The translations under genes and the position numbers were made by a program. This document shows positions 1 through 8,616 of a stretch of 64,000 nt of DNA, piece after piece. Source of the stretch: Paenibacillus sp. MBLB1832 (GTDB lineage: Bacteria > Bacillota > Bacilli > Paenibacillales > NBRC-103111). The DNA lies in assembly GCF_032271945.1 (NCBI RefSeq), contig NZ_CP130319.1, positions 1,693,001 to 1,757,000 on the forward strand, written 5' to 3'. The notes under the pieces were generated by a model that ran no database searches, was not told the origin of the DNA, and saw nothing but the letters and a program-made list of their open reading frames with translations. Each line of letters opens with the position of its first letter. Position 1 is the first letter of the stretch.

Positions 1-1
1 G

Positions 2-2092
2 CTCTCCAACTGGACAGCTTGGCTCGGCGCGGCTCTGCCGATTTGTGTGAACGATATTGACTTTATCGTGGCACATCAATATATCCAGAACTGGGTTTGG
101 GTGCCGAGAGATCCAAACAATCCGAGTAAAGACAGTATTTTAACCGCAATGGATAGTCTTGTGGCTCAAGGCAAGATTACTGTCGCTGACCGTCAGCGCA
201 TCAAGCTGGAAGTAACGGAGTTTAGCTCCTACACGCCCAATACACCGAAAGCTAACGACATGTCAGCAGCATTGAATAATTTCGAAAAAATATATAACTT
301 AATGGAAATACGAGAAGTGGAATACATGCATTTATGGATCACTCGTTGGTTTGGCGACAGCGCAACTAACCTTAGAGATATGATCGCTATTGGGCCAAAT
401 AACGAAATCTTGCCTATGGGACGATCCTTGCAGGTATGGGCGACCACGCTGAAGGATCAACTGGTCTACTCCGATCATTCGAAATATACAGACGTTAACG
501 ATGTAAAGGCTTATTCTACGTATTCGCCGGATTCCAAAGAAATGACGGTATACCTGGTGAATAAATTCAACAATACCAACGAAGTTGAGCTTACCTTCAA
601 CAATTATCTGCCAGACGCTTCGAATGAAAAATGGGTCTGGAAAGGTACCTACTTGGGCGATAAGAACCCGACTTGGGGACCGGCAGGAACCGTGCCTGTC
701 GTTGACGGCAAAATCAGGTTAACACTGGACCGTGCATCCGTTACGGTACTGAAGCTGAAGGCAAGCAGCAGCAAGGACATTACATCCTTCACCGTTCCGT
801 ATCAGATGGGCAGCAGCGTCATTGATGTAACCAATCATACGGTTTCCTTCAAAGTTCCACTTGGTACGAATGTATTAGCCATGATGCCGTCCGTGACGAC
901 TTCCGCCTACGCTACGGTTACTCCTGGTCCTGGCGTGGCTGTAGATTTTACGAGTCCGGTGAGCTACACTGTGCAAGCGGAGGACGGGTCTACTCAGTTG
1001 TGGACCGTAACCGCAACTCCCTCGGCAATGAGCGATATAATGACCGGTCCGAACAGTGTGAATGGCGGAGCCAGCTTTACCGTCAAATACGGGGTCGCCA
1101 ATGTAACACAGAGTGTCTACAGCAACGTGTATGCCCAGCAGCTTCTATTGACTTACGATCCCACTGTATTGGAATTTACTGGCGCCACCTCTTTGAAATC
1201 GGGGTACACGATTGCAGCATTGAACACCTCAACACCTGGACAGATCAACTTCTTATTGGCAAGCTTGGGTTCGAGTGGCGCAATTACGGCTGATGGGGAC
1301 TTGGTTCAGCTTAATTGGAAAGCGAAGAGTGTGGTACAATCCGCTTCCGCCGTCATCAAGTCCTCCTCGATCTTGGCCGATGGCTTGGGTAGGGAGATGT
1401 TGTCCTTTACCAGCACACTGCCTGTTCAAGTGATTTTTGTAGATAAGTCTGCTTTGGCAGCTGAACTTCAAACCGCTCTATCCCTATATAATGGAAGCAC
1501 GGAGGGGAACGTGAACGGGCAGTATGCTTCGGGATCCCGATTAGGGCTTATGAGCGCCATACAATCTGCACAAGCTGTGTTTAATAATCCGGAATCCTCA
1601 AAGTCGCAGGTAGAGGCAGCAGTTACCTCTCTTCAAACGGCGGTTCAAACCTTCCAGTATGCAGTGGTAACAGTCGATAGAACGTTACTCGGGAATACCC
1701 TTGCGAGCGCACAGGCGGCTTATAACTCTGCTGTGGAAGGCATCTTGATCGGACAGTACCCGATCGGGTCCAAAGCAACATTGCAGCAAGCGATAGCGGC
1801 GGCGAGCGCCGTATGGAATACGGCTGCCGTGTCACAACAACAGCTTACCGAAGCAGCAGTCACACTCAATCAGGCACAAAATGCATTTGCTGCCAAAGTC
1901 AATGTACGCAAGCGCACAGATGTCAACGGGGACAGTAGGACTGGGATTGGAGATCTTGCATTAGTCTCCGCCAATTATGGAATAACGAGTGTTAGCCCTG
2001 GTTGGGAGGGCATCAAGCTATGTGATGTTAACGGTGATAGTGTTATTGATATCGTAGATTTATCCTTGGTAGCATCAAGCATTGTGCAGTGA
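2..2092 (+). CDS. Secreted clan GH-A glycoside hydrolase with cohesin, FIVAR and dockerin modules (5' end outside window)
   Basis: The reading frame is open to the left edge, so the true start lies outside the window; the GTG at 47 is internal. The first ~240 residues look like the end of a GH51/GH39/GH30-like clan GH-A hydrolase: KLEVTEFSSY holds a probable catalytic Glu (about nt 218-220), followed by a beta-sandwich ending in VTVLKL. Next come a DUF5018-like Ig module (about nt 770-1020), a cohesin-like module (about 1050-1440), two FIVAR-type helical repeats (about 1447-1905) and a C-terminal dockerin with two calcium loops, DVNGDSRTGIGD and DVNGDSVIDIVD. The module order is seen in the sequence; the GH family and an arabinofuranosidase-like role are inference. 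The gene directly precedes a cohesin-SLH anchor, suggesting cell-surface display. Confidence 0.8.
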   Translation, partial: LSNWTAWLGAALPICVNDIDFIVAHQYIQNWVWVPRDPNNPSKDSILTAMDSLVAQGKITVADRQRIKLEVTEFSSYTPNTPKANDMSAALNNFEKIYNLMEIREVEYMHLWITRWFGDSATNLRDMIAIGPNNEILPMGRSLQVWATTLKDQLVYSDHSKYTDVNDVKAYSTYSPDSKEMTVYLVNKFNNTNEVELTFNNYLPDASNEKWVWKGTYLGDKNPTWGPAGTVPVVDGKIRLTLDRASVTVLKLKASSSKDITSFTVPYQMGSSVIDVTNHTVSFKVPLGTNVLAMMPSVTTSAYATVTPGPGVAVDFTSPVSYTVQAEDGSTQLWTVTATPSAMSDIMTGPNSVNGGASFTVKYGVANVTQSVYSNVYAQQLLLTYDPTVLEFTGATSLKSGYTIAALNTSTPGQINFLLASLGSSGAITADGDLVQLNWKAKSVVQSASAVIKSSSILADGLGREMLSFTSTLPVQVIFVDKSALAAELQTALSLYNGSTEGNVNGQYASGSRLGLMSAIQSAQAVFNNPESSKSQVEAAVTSLQTAVQTFQYAVVTVDRTLLGNTLASAQAAYNSAVEGILIGQYPIGSKATLQQAIAAASAVWNTAAVSQQQLTEAAVTLNQAQNAFAAKVNVRKRTDVNGDSRTGIGDLALVSANYGITSVSPGWEGIKLCDVNGDSVIDIVDLSLVASSIVQ

Positions 2093-2100
2093 TGTAAGGG

Positions 2101-2137
2101 CAGGTGGGCTCTGGTAACAGGGTCCACCTGTTTCATA
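2101..2137 (+). terminator. Rho-independent terminator-like hairpin
   Basis: CAGGTGG at 2101 pairs with CCACCTG at about 2124-2130 and is followed by a short T-rich tail. It lies just after the stop of the hydrolase and before the anchor gene, so it could separate or attenuate the two. Confidence 0.5.
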
Positions 2138-2178
2138 GGGATGAATACTGTGATCGATGAAAGGATGGGAAAAACTCT

Positions 2179-3915
2179 ATGAAAAAGAAAGCACATTTCT
2201 TGTTATTCTTGATCGCTGTTATGATTTGTTCCTTAATTCCGACATGTGTTTTTGGAGAGGCCGCAGGCGAAACCCTCACGGTTGACCGTCAGGAGGTATC
2301 TCCGTCCAGTACTTTCACGATTACGGGTTCGGCGCCGGTAAGCGATCTGTACGGATTCGAGGTTAAGCTTACTTACGATCGAAGCAAGCTTGAGTTCGTG
2401 AATGCGGTTTCGAAAGTAAGTGGAGGAGCGGGATTCGCAGTCGGTCCCATCCTTAAAGATAATGAAATTGTCTATGCGTATACGAAGACGGGGAATCAAG
2501 CCGGCAATAATGGAACATTAGCATTGTTCAACATGACGTTTCGAGTAAAAGACGGGGTGAGCGGAAAAGCTCTGATAACATGGAACAGCCTGAAGATGGT
2601 CAAAGCGACTGATCTTGCAAGTACAACTGTATCGCCGTTGGTGTCGACTACGGTAACGATTAATGCGGGGGAGTCTACACCTACGTCTGCACCTACTCCT
2701 ACCCCAGCACCAACCTCTACTGCCATCGCAGCACCTCCGACCGGCGGAGTGGTGTTACCTCCTTCGCCTTCACCAACTTCCACATCTACGACGCCAACCT
2801 CTGCAACGCCTACACCAACATCGAGTGGAGTCCCATCAGCAATTCCGACTCCAGTTGTTTTGAATCCGACAGTAACCAGTGGAACTTCAGTCGAAGGAAC
2901 AAAGAGCTATGCTCAAGTTCTTCCAGTATCGGTTCTACAGAGCGGCTCGAGAACTCAAAGGCTTCAAATTCAATCACGTGTGGCAGATGTGGAATTGCGG
3001 GCTAATGCAATTCCAGCGAATGACCTTGTGAAGGCTTCAGAAGTTAAACTTGTCATTTCCGAGGTGGATAAAAGCAAGCTTGAGGCCTCAATTGCTCAGA
3101 AAATTGGAAATAAAGCGATAATCGATCTCAAGCTCCTTCTTAACGGCCAACCTTATGAATGGAAAAATAACGATGCTCCGGTAACGGTAAGCATCCCCTA
3201 TACCCCAACGCCTGAGGAACTTAAGCTTCCAGATCAACTCGTGGTGTGGTACATCGATGGAAGCGGCAACTTCACGAAGGTTCCCTCTGGACGGTACGAT
3301 TCTTCCGACGGCAAGGTACGCTTCACAACAACGCATTTCAGCTCCTATGCGATCGGTTACGACCGGAAGATATTCTCCGACTTAGCAGGTTATGAATGGG
3401 CTAAGGAATATGTAGAGGCATTGGCCGCGAAGGGCATTGTTCAAGGTACTTCCGAGTCAGCCTACAGTCCAGGTGCTTCGATCACTCGAGCAGATTTTGC
3501 CGTGCTTCTGACGAAGACTCTCGGCTTGACAGGGAACTCCCCGACATCATTCGTAGACGTACCATCGGAAGCTTATTATGCTGAGGCAGTGTCCATCTTG
3601 AAATCGTTGGGCATAGCACAGGGTGATGAGAATATGCAGTTCCACTCATCGCATTTCATAAGCAGAGAGGATATGATGACTCTCACTGCACGTGCACTTA
3701 TCCTACAAGGCCGATTAACGGACTCGGATAATGAGGCTGTATTGAGCAGATTTATGGACAGTCAGGAATTGGCCAATTATGCGTCTAAACCAATTGGGAA
3801 TCTTGTCAGAGCAGGAATTGTTGAAGGAAGCGGAACGCACTTGTATCCGAAAGAAGCGACCACAAGAGCAGAAGCGGCCGTATTCCTATACCGGATATAC
3901 CAGAAGATTTGGTAG
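2179..3915 (+). CDS. Cohesin domain surface protein anchored by three SLH domains
   Basis: A signal peptide (residues 1-26, ending CVFG) is followed by a cohesin-like beta-sandwich at about 30-163 (LYGFEVKLTYDRSKLEFVNA is characteristic), a Pro/Thr/Ser linker at about 165-235, a beta-rich module at about 240-390 ending in HFSSYAIGY, and three SLH domains at about 395-575 (ITRADFAVLL, FISREDMMTL, TTRAEAAVFLY). SLH domains bind pyruvylated secondary wall polymer, so this is a cell-surface anchor. Its layout resembles anchoring scaffoldins. The start ATG at 2179 has AAAGGATGGG upstream. It follows the dockerin-bearing hydrolase by 86 bp; that the cohesin binds that dockerin is inference, since lone cohesin-like modules also occur in non-cellulosomal Paenibacillus proteins. 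Confidence 0.85.
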   Translation: MKKKAHFLLFLIAVMICSLIPTCVFGEAAGETLTVDRQEVSPSSTFTITGSAPVSDLYGFEVKLTYDRSKLEFVNAVSKVSGGAGFAVGPILKDNEIVYAYTKTGNQAGNNGTLALFNMTFRVKDGVSGKALITWNSLKMVKATDLASTTVSPLVSTTVTINAGESTPTSAPTPTPAPTSTAIAAPPTGGVVLPPSPSPTSTSTTPTSATPTPTSSGVPSAIPTPVVLNPTVTSGTSVEGTKSYAQVLPVSVLQSGSRTQRLQIQSRVADVELRANAIPANDLVKASEVKLVISEVDKSKLEASIAQKIGNKAIIDLKLLLNGQPYEWKNNDAPVTVSIPYTPTPEELKLPDQLVVWYIDGSGNFTKVPSGRYDSSDGKVRFTTTHFSSYAIGYDRKIFSDLAGYEWAKEYVEALAAKGIVQGTSESAYSPGASITRADFAVLLTKTLGLTGNSPTSFVDVPSEAYYAEAVSILKSLGIAQGDENMQFHSSHFISREDMMTLTARALILQGRLTDSDNEAVLSRFMDSQELANYASKPIGNLVRAGIVEGSGTHLYPKEATTRAEAAVFLYRIYQKIW

Positions 3916-3935
3916 TGAGATGCATTTTCTAAAGT

Positions 3936-3967
3936 AGCCCGTCTTCAGCTAAGATGGGTTGCTTTCC
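3936..3967 (+). terminator. Rho-independent terminator
   Basis: AGCCCGTCTT (3936-3945) pairs with AAGATGGGTT (3951-3960) with two G-U pairs around a 5-nt loop, followed by GCTTTCC. It ends the SLH anchor gene. Confidence 0.65.
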
Positions 3968-4051
3968 TAATCGAAGTTGAAAAATGAAGGCTTCACTATA
4001 CCATACGTCAAGCTGCTGGTTTACATGTTTAGATAGTAATCAGAAATTACC

Positions 4052-4576
4052 TTGCTTCGTGTCCACATCCTCAAAAAATTCGACAATACGGGGGAAGATT
4101 TGGAAGATTTGATCTCCATTGGGACGATCGGATTGATCAAAGCTATCGAATCCTTTTCCCCAAACAAAGGGACCAAGCTGGCGACATTTGCGGCGCGTTG
4201 TATTGAGAATGAGATCTTGATGCATCTGCGATCCTTAAAGAAAACGCGCAAAGATGTGTCTCTGCATGATCCCATTGGAACGGACAAAGAGGGGAATGAA
4301 ATTACTTTGATCGACATCCTCGGCAGTGAAGCGGACGATGTGGTGGATGCGGTGCAGTTGAAGATTGAGAAGTCGAAGATTTATCGCAATCTGGAAATAT
4401 TGGACGACCGGGAGAAGGAAGTCGTTGTTGGGCGGTTTGGACTGGAATTGGGTGGGGAAGAGCGGACGCAGCGGGAGATTGCGAAGGAGCTGGGTATCAG
4501 CCGCTCCTATGTGTCCCGGATCGAGAAGCGGGCTCTCATGAAGCTGTATCATGAGTTTTATAAAGCAAAACGGTAA
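4052..4576 (+). pseudogene. sigK: 5'-truncated sporulation sigma factor SigK fragment (copy 1)
   Basis: The product matches SigK from region 2 to the C-terminus: [66 protein letters not shown] and the sigma-4 helix-turn-helix [15 protein letters not shown]. SigK normally has roughly 60-70 more residues at the N-terminus, including region 1.2 and the pro-sequence; here the frame has only a TTG at 4052 with no ribosome site. The conserved LRLVAHI segment reads LRVHIL, so the break falls inside it. The rest is intact, without frameshift. A second copy at 18.6 kb breaks at the same point. The fragment is followed after 62 bp by an orphan ABC ATPase, an arrangement also shared by copy 2. It is probably not translated as a working sigma factor. 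Confidence 0.8.
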
Positions 4577-4638
4577 GTCGTTAGGTCGCTGCATCGTATT
4601 CTTCATTTATTTGGCTTCAAATAATGGGGGCGAAATCT

Positions 4639-5310
4639 ATGACAGCCTTAATTCAAATGGAACATGTGAGTAAGTTTTACTTCATGGGCGGGGAGACGAT
4701 TCGAGCGCTGGACGATATCTCGTTAGACATCGCGCAAGGCGAATACGTAGCCATCATGGGGCCTTCAGGCTCTGGCAAATCCACCCTGATGAATATTATC
4801 GGGTGTTTGGATGTGTCAGACGAAGGCCAGTATGTCCTTGATGGTAAGCAGATTCATGCTATGAAAGATTCGCAGTTGTCCGAGATTCGGAATCGGAAGA
4901 TCGGGTTTGTTTTTCAGAGCTTCAACCTGCTGCCGAGGTTAAGTGCGTATGAGAATGTGGAGCTTCCTCTCATTTATCGCGGACTATCGAGGAAGCAGCG
5001 GGAGCCGCTAGTATTGCAATCGCTAGAAGCTGTGGATTTGCTAGATCGAAGGAAGCATTTTCCTTCGGAGCTTTCTGGCGGGCAGCAGCAGCGTGTTGCG
5101 ATTGCGCGCACGTTGGCAGGCGATCCGCCGATAATTTTAGCAGATGAGCCTACAGGTGCGCTGGATTCGAAGACGGGCGCGGAGATCATGGATATTTTCA
5201 GGCGATTGAATGAGCAGGGGCGGACGATTATTGTGATAACGCATGATCGACAGGTTGCTGAGCAAGCGAAGCGGATTGTACGGTTTCGGGATGGGCGGTT
5301 GGTGTATTGA
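4639..5310 (+). CDS. MacB/LolD-type ABC transporter ATPase, orphan
   Basis: A full-length single ATPase domain of the LolD/MacB/FtsE type: Walker A GPSGSGKST at residues 41-49, Q-loop FVFQSFNLL, signature LSGGQQQRVAIARTLAG, Walker B IILADEPTGALDSKTG and H-loop VITHD. The start at 4639 is preferred over 4624 because GGGGGCG lies 7 nt upstream. Family members energise macrolide or peptide efflux or lipoprotein release together with an FtsX-like permease and often a membrane-fusion protein; neither is present nearby, so the partner is elsewhere or lost. The gene belongs to the duplicated sigK-fragment/ATPase block. This copy keeps all ATPase motifs, unlike the one at 19.1 kb. Confidence 0.85.
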   Translation: MTALIQMEHVSKFYFMGGETIRALDDISLDIAQGEYVAIMGPSGSGKSTLMNIIGCLDVSDEGQYVLDGKQIHAMKDSQLSEIRNRKIGFVFQSFNLLPRLSAYENVELPLIYRGLSRKQREPLVLQSLEAVDLLDRRKHFPSELSGGQQQRVAIARTLAGDPPIILADEPTGALDSKTGAEIMDIFRRLNEQGRTIIVITHDRQVAEQAKRIVRFRDGRLVY

Positions 5311-5347
5311 GTTTGGAATGAAGAAATAAAACCCGTGCAAATTAAAC

Positions 5348-5598
5348 TGTACCCCTTGTAAAGGACATTTTAAAAAAGTCTAGGCAGATTGAAGTAGATG
5401 ATCTCTGTATTGAACAGGGGTCATCTTTTTTAAATTCCATTCAAACAGGGCTTGATGGAGGCCTGATCTTTAAAATGACCGAAAAAGGATTCCTGAGGGG
5501 CATTGTCCCAGCAGTTTCCCCGCCTAGACATGGATTGTTTTAGTTTCATCTTCTTAACCATTTTTTGAAAGTCTGGATGTGAATAATGGGATCCTTTA
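5348..5598 (-). mobile_element. IS3-family transposase 3' remnant
   Basis: On the minus strand the C-terminal end of an IS3-group OrfB is recognisable: GSHYSHPDFQKMVKKMKLKQ, then SMSRRGNCWDNAPQESFFGH with the last catalytic Glu of the DDE triad. After IKPC the frame shifts to NLKKMTPVQYRDHLLQSA, with about 20 residues missing. TGTACCCC at 5348 probably marks the element's right end. The 5' part, including the first two catalytic Asp, is gone and joins the aldo/keto reductase remnant directly. The element is dead. Confidence 0.8.
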
Positions 5599-6459
5599 TG
5601 ACATGGTCGTCGTTCCCCCAATAATTCCGCGGCCAATTAAAGGGCTGAAGACGTTCAAGAAGCTCGTCAGATAGGTAAACACCATCGGAGACTTTTAGGT
5701 TGGCTTCCAGTTCATATAGGGACTTCATGCCTGGAATCACACAACTGACGTGGGAATTAGTTAAACAGAAGCGTATGCGACCTCTGCCAGATTGACTTGC
5801 GACTTCCCGGTGACTTTTTTTATTACCCTTGCTATAATTCCAACGCCATGAGTTGCGCATACAGGGAACAGCTCTTGGGCGGGGCGCTGCTCGAACAGGT
5901 TGTAAACGACTTGCTCCGTAGCGATCCACCCGGACTTGGCAATTGGAATGCCATCTTCGGGACGATAATCCCGGATCGAGACGCCAATTTCGCGAATTTT
6001 ACCTTCCCGCTGCAGATCCTGCAGAGTATCTAGCCATTCCAGATGTTCCATCCCCCTCGGGAACCAGCCATGCAGTCAGTTGATATAGATCTATCGCTTC
6101 TACATCCAATCGGCGCAAGCTCGACTCGCATTGCGCTCGAATGTACTCTTTTGGGTATCTACCTGACATGTTGGGATTAGAATCTGCAGGATCCGGCCAT
6201 GATACTGGCTTTATTTGGATGCAATGTAAATGGGTGCCCCCGTCCACTTTTTTAGGGCTTTGCCAATCACTTCTTCCGCTCTACCGTCTCCATATGCGCT
6301 GGCCGTGTCGACGAAATTGATGCCGTTTTCCCATGCAGTTAACAACGTCCGAATGGACTCATGGTCTTCGGTTGGTCCGGTGCAGCCGCCTAGCTGCATG
6401 GTACCGAAGCCGATCTCTGATACTTGCCAACCTGTTTTGACAAAGGTGCGATATCTCAT
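5592..6459 (-). pseudogene. Aldo/keto reductase, multiply disrupted
   Basis: The minus strand reads as an aldo/keto reductase in four pieces: 6459 to about 6211 (MRYRTFVKTGWQVSEIGFGT; catalytic region NGINFVDTASAYGDG), then about 6217-6060 in another frame (GRYPKEYIRAQCESSLRRLD), then about 6051-5775 (EHLEWLDTLQDLQREGKIRE; VVYNLFEQRPAQELF), then about 5775-5600 (SCVIPGMKSLYELEANLK). One shift lies in a G5 run near 6045. Between VGIIARV and the LAEVA helix about 80 residues usual for the family are missing. The 3' end abuts the IS3 remnant. Family members reduce sugars or aldehydes with NADPH; this copy cannot. ATG at 6459 has GGAGG upstream (CCTCC at 6467-6471 on the plus strand). Confidence 0.85.
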
Positions 6460-6634
6460 TTTAGACCTCCATAAGTCGAAATTTTAGATTATACTTACAA
6501 TAGTAATTGTAAAGTTTATTGGGCCGTTTTTCTTAGGGATTCAGATAATTCATTTGGAGAAAAGGATAACCATAGCTCACGGAGGGTTTAAATGACAATT
6601 ATATGAGCTGCATCATCATGATTTCATTAAACTG

Positions 6635-7405
6635 GTGTATATAACTGGGGGACAAGCTGAGCACCAATATATGAATGAGAACTGTATCGTTCAGGAAGGG
6701 GAGGTATTCCTGAAACAGCCTGAGGTGGAGCACGCTTACCGTGTACCTGGAGGGGGAAGTTTGGAAGGGTATAATATTTTGTTCCTGCCCGATTTATTGG
6801 AAAAGGAGTTCCAAACGCTATCAACTGTAGCCTCTTTCGTGGACTTCTTTTATGTGAAGCCGTTCCTGCGGGAATCGAATGTTTATCATGTCTACATGCA
6901 TTTAAATTCACAGCAACGGATTGAAATGAAGCTTTTGATGGACCGTTTAACCAAGGAATTTACCCACAAGCTTACTGGTTACCGGATACTGATAAAGACA
7001 AGTATGATTGATTTGTTTGTGTACTTAAGCCGTATTTACGAGCTAAAAGCACATAAACCTCTTACCCAGTGGGGAAGCGACGCAGAGGTTATCAAGCATA
7101 TTAGCCACTACATTGATCTGCATCATGCTCAGCCGCTGAGCCTTGAGCAAGTAAGCCAATTATGTGGAATGAGCGTATCTTCCTTTAAGAATAAATTTAA
7201 GCTGTACATCGGCAAGACCTTCTTGGAGTATCGAAAAGAGGTGCGATTAACCATTGCTAAGGAGCTGTTGGTCGAAACGGATGATAAGATTGTGACGATA
7301 TCGCAAAAGGTAGGTTTAGAGGACTTAAGCTTTTTTAATAAAATATTCAAGGAAATGGAGGAGCTTTCGCCGGGAAACTATCGGAAGATGCACCGTAAGC
7401 TATGA
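6635..7405 (+). CDS. AraC-family transcriptional regulator, start region damaged
   Basis: An N-terminal cupin-like sensing half (ITGGQAEHQYMNENCIVQEG) is followed by a C-terminal AraC double helix-turn-helix at about residues 150-256 (LSLEQVSQLCGMSVSSFKNK; second motif ISQKVGLEDLSFFNKIFKEM). The only start in frame is GTG at 6635 with no ribosome site. A good GGAGGG precedes ATG at 6592, but that frame stops after four codons, while the homologous frame continues upstream as YELHHHDFIKLVYITGG. This indicates a one-base shift just after the original start. The DNA-binding half is intact. It is followed by a second AraC gene and may once have regulated the importer at 8.6 kb. Confidence 0.65.
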   Translation: MYITGGQAEHQYMNENCIVQEGEVFLKQPEVEHAYRVPGGGSLEGYNILFLPDLLEKEFQTLSTVASFVDFFYVKPFLRESNVYHVYMHLNSQQRIEMKLLMDRLTKEFTHKLTGYRILIKTSMIDLFVYLSRIYELKAHKPLTQWGSDAEVIKHISHYIDLHHAQPLSLEQVSQLCGMSVSSFKNKFKLYIGKTFLEYRKEVRLTIAKELLVETDDKIVTISQKVGLEDLSFFNKIFKEMEELSPGNYRKMHRKL

Positions 7406-7555
7406 TGTAGAGAAGGGCGACATGCTACAGGCCTATATGGGCGATTGACCATATCAACGTAGAGAAAACAGTTTATATCCTGTAATTCTTTGATGGAGAT
7501 AGGTATAATTAATGCACGTACGTATTTATCAACTGCAGCTAAAGGAAGTGGCAAT

Positions 7556-8488
7556 ATGACGGACATAGGAAAAAATTATACGATCGATTTTCTTAACATT
7601 GCTCCTTATATCCGATATGTACAGGAGTTTTCAGGACTCGATGATTACAAAGTACCTCTGCGAATCATATATGATCATGAGATTATCTTTGTAAAAGAGG
7701 GTATGTGTTTGTATCAAATTGAGGATAAAGAGTACATTTTGAAAAAAAATGATATTCATATTATGAAGCCAAATGTTAAACATAGCTGTTTTGTACCTAA
7801 GGGTGAAAGATTTGAATATTATGCAGTCCATTTCGACTTTATATATATGGGTGAAGAACTCGACTTTTCGGCTGACGAGATTTATTTAAGTAAATATGAT
7901 TATTACCACTCGGAATTTATTCCAGTCGAAGAAGAGTTGATTTCTCGTAGAAAAATGACATATGCGGAAGTGGAATTTCCTTATGTAACCGCAATCACTA
8001 ATGCTATGGTCTATTTAGATTTGTTTAAGGAATTATTGCATGCATACACGCACAAAAATTATGGTTATCACATGGAAATGCGTGCAATTTTGTTGCAAAT
8101 CTTAACCCTAATTGTAAGGGAAAATGTAATTGATCAAGGTATCCAACGTCAACATCCTCAACGCGCAAAAGTCATGCAAGCAATTCAATATATGCATAAC
8201 CATTATCATCGTCAGATTGATCAGAGTGAAATTGCTACAGCAGTTTTTATTTCTCCTAGCTACTTAAGGCTGTTATTTAAACAAGTAACAGGGAAAACAC
8301 CAGTCGAGATGTTAACCCATATACGAATGGACATGGCTAAGAAGTTGCTTCTGGAAGGCAATCACTCCGTTAGTGAAATTTCTTTTATGGTAGGTTTTCA
8401 GGACATTCATTATTTCAGTAATTTATTCAAGAAATTAGAAGGATTGTCTCCCAAACATTACGTCACCACTTTAAAGAAAGACATTTGA
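7556..8488 (+). CDS. AraC-family transcriptional regulator (sugar importer cassette)
   Basis: A 310-residue AraC/XylS-type regulator: N-terminal cupin arm (DHEIIFVKEGMCLYQIEDKE; MKPNVKHSC) that would sense a sugar, and C-terminal two helix-turn-helix region at about 210-310 (IDQSEIATAVFISPSYLRLL; VSEISFMVGFQDIHYFSNLF). The ATG at 7556 is chosen because AAAGGAAGTGG precedes it; an upstream in-frame ATG at 7490 lacks such a site. It lies 128 bp upstream of a sugar-binding lipoprotein gene in the same direction, so activation of that operon is the likely job. Codon use is AT-rich like the genes that follow. Confidence 0.85.
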   Translation: MTDIGKNYTIDFLNIAPYIRYVQEFSGLDDYKVPLRIIYDHEIIFVKEGMCLYQIEDKEYILKKNDIHIMKPNVKHSCFVPKGERFEYYAVHFDFIYMGEELDFSADEIYLSKYDYYHSEFIPVEEELISRRKMTYAEVEFPYVTAITNAMVYLDLFKELLHAYTHKNYGYHMEMRAILLQILTLIVRENVIDQGIQRQHPQRAKVMQAIQYMHNHYHRQIDQSEIATAVFISPSYLRLLFKQVTGKTPVEMLTHIRMDMAKKLLLEGNHSVSEISFMVGFQDIHYFSNLFKKLEGLSPKHYVTTLKKDI

Positions 8489-8562
8489 CTTCACTACTAT
8501 CACTATAATCGCATTAGCGAAATTCACAAATATAGAAGCGTTTAGTCTAAAGATTCTAAAAC

Positions 8563-8576
8563 TAAAAACGCTTACA
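8563..8576 (+). promoter_or_regulatory. Candidate catabolite-response element (cre)
   Basis: TAAAAACGCTTACA differs from a strong cre (TGAAAACGCTTACA) at one position and lies 41 bp upstream of the binding-protein gene start. A weaker partner, TAGAAGCGTTTAGT, is at 8533-8546. CcpA control of the sugar importer is inferred. Confidence 0.55.
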
Positions 8577-8616
8577 ATAAAGATGTAAGGTAAATAATGA
8601 ATAGGGGGTAACATCA

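Noticed and set aside
7504..7509. TATAAT upstream of the AraC gene at 7556
   Set aside because: No acceptable -35 at 16-18 bp; a chance match in AT-rich DNA is likely.
8485..8509. TTGACT and TATAAT upstream of the binding protein at 8617 as a sigma-A promoter
   Set aside because: The spacer is only 13 bp, too short for a normal promoter; the -10 may be real but cannot be supported.
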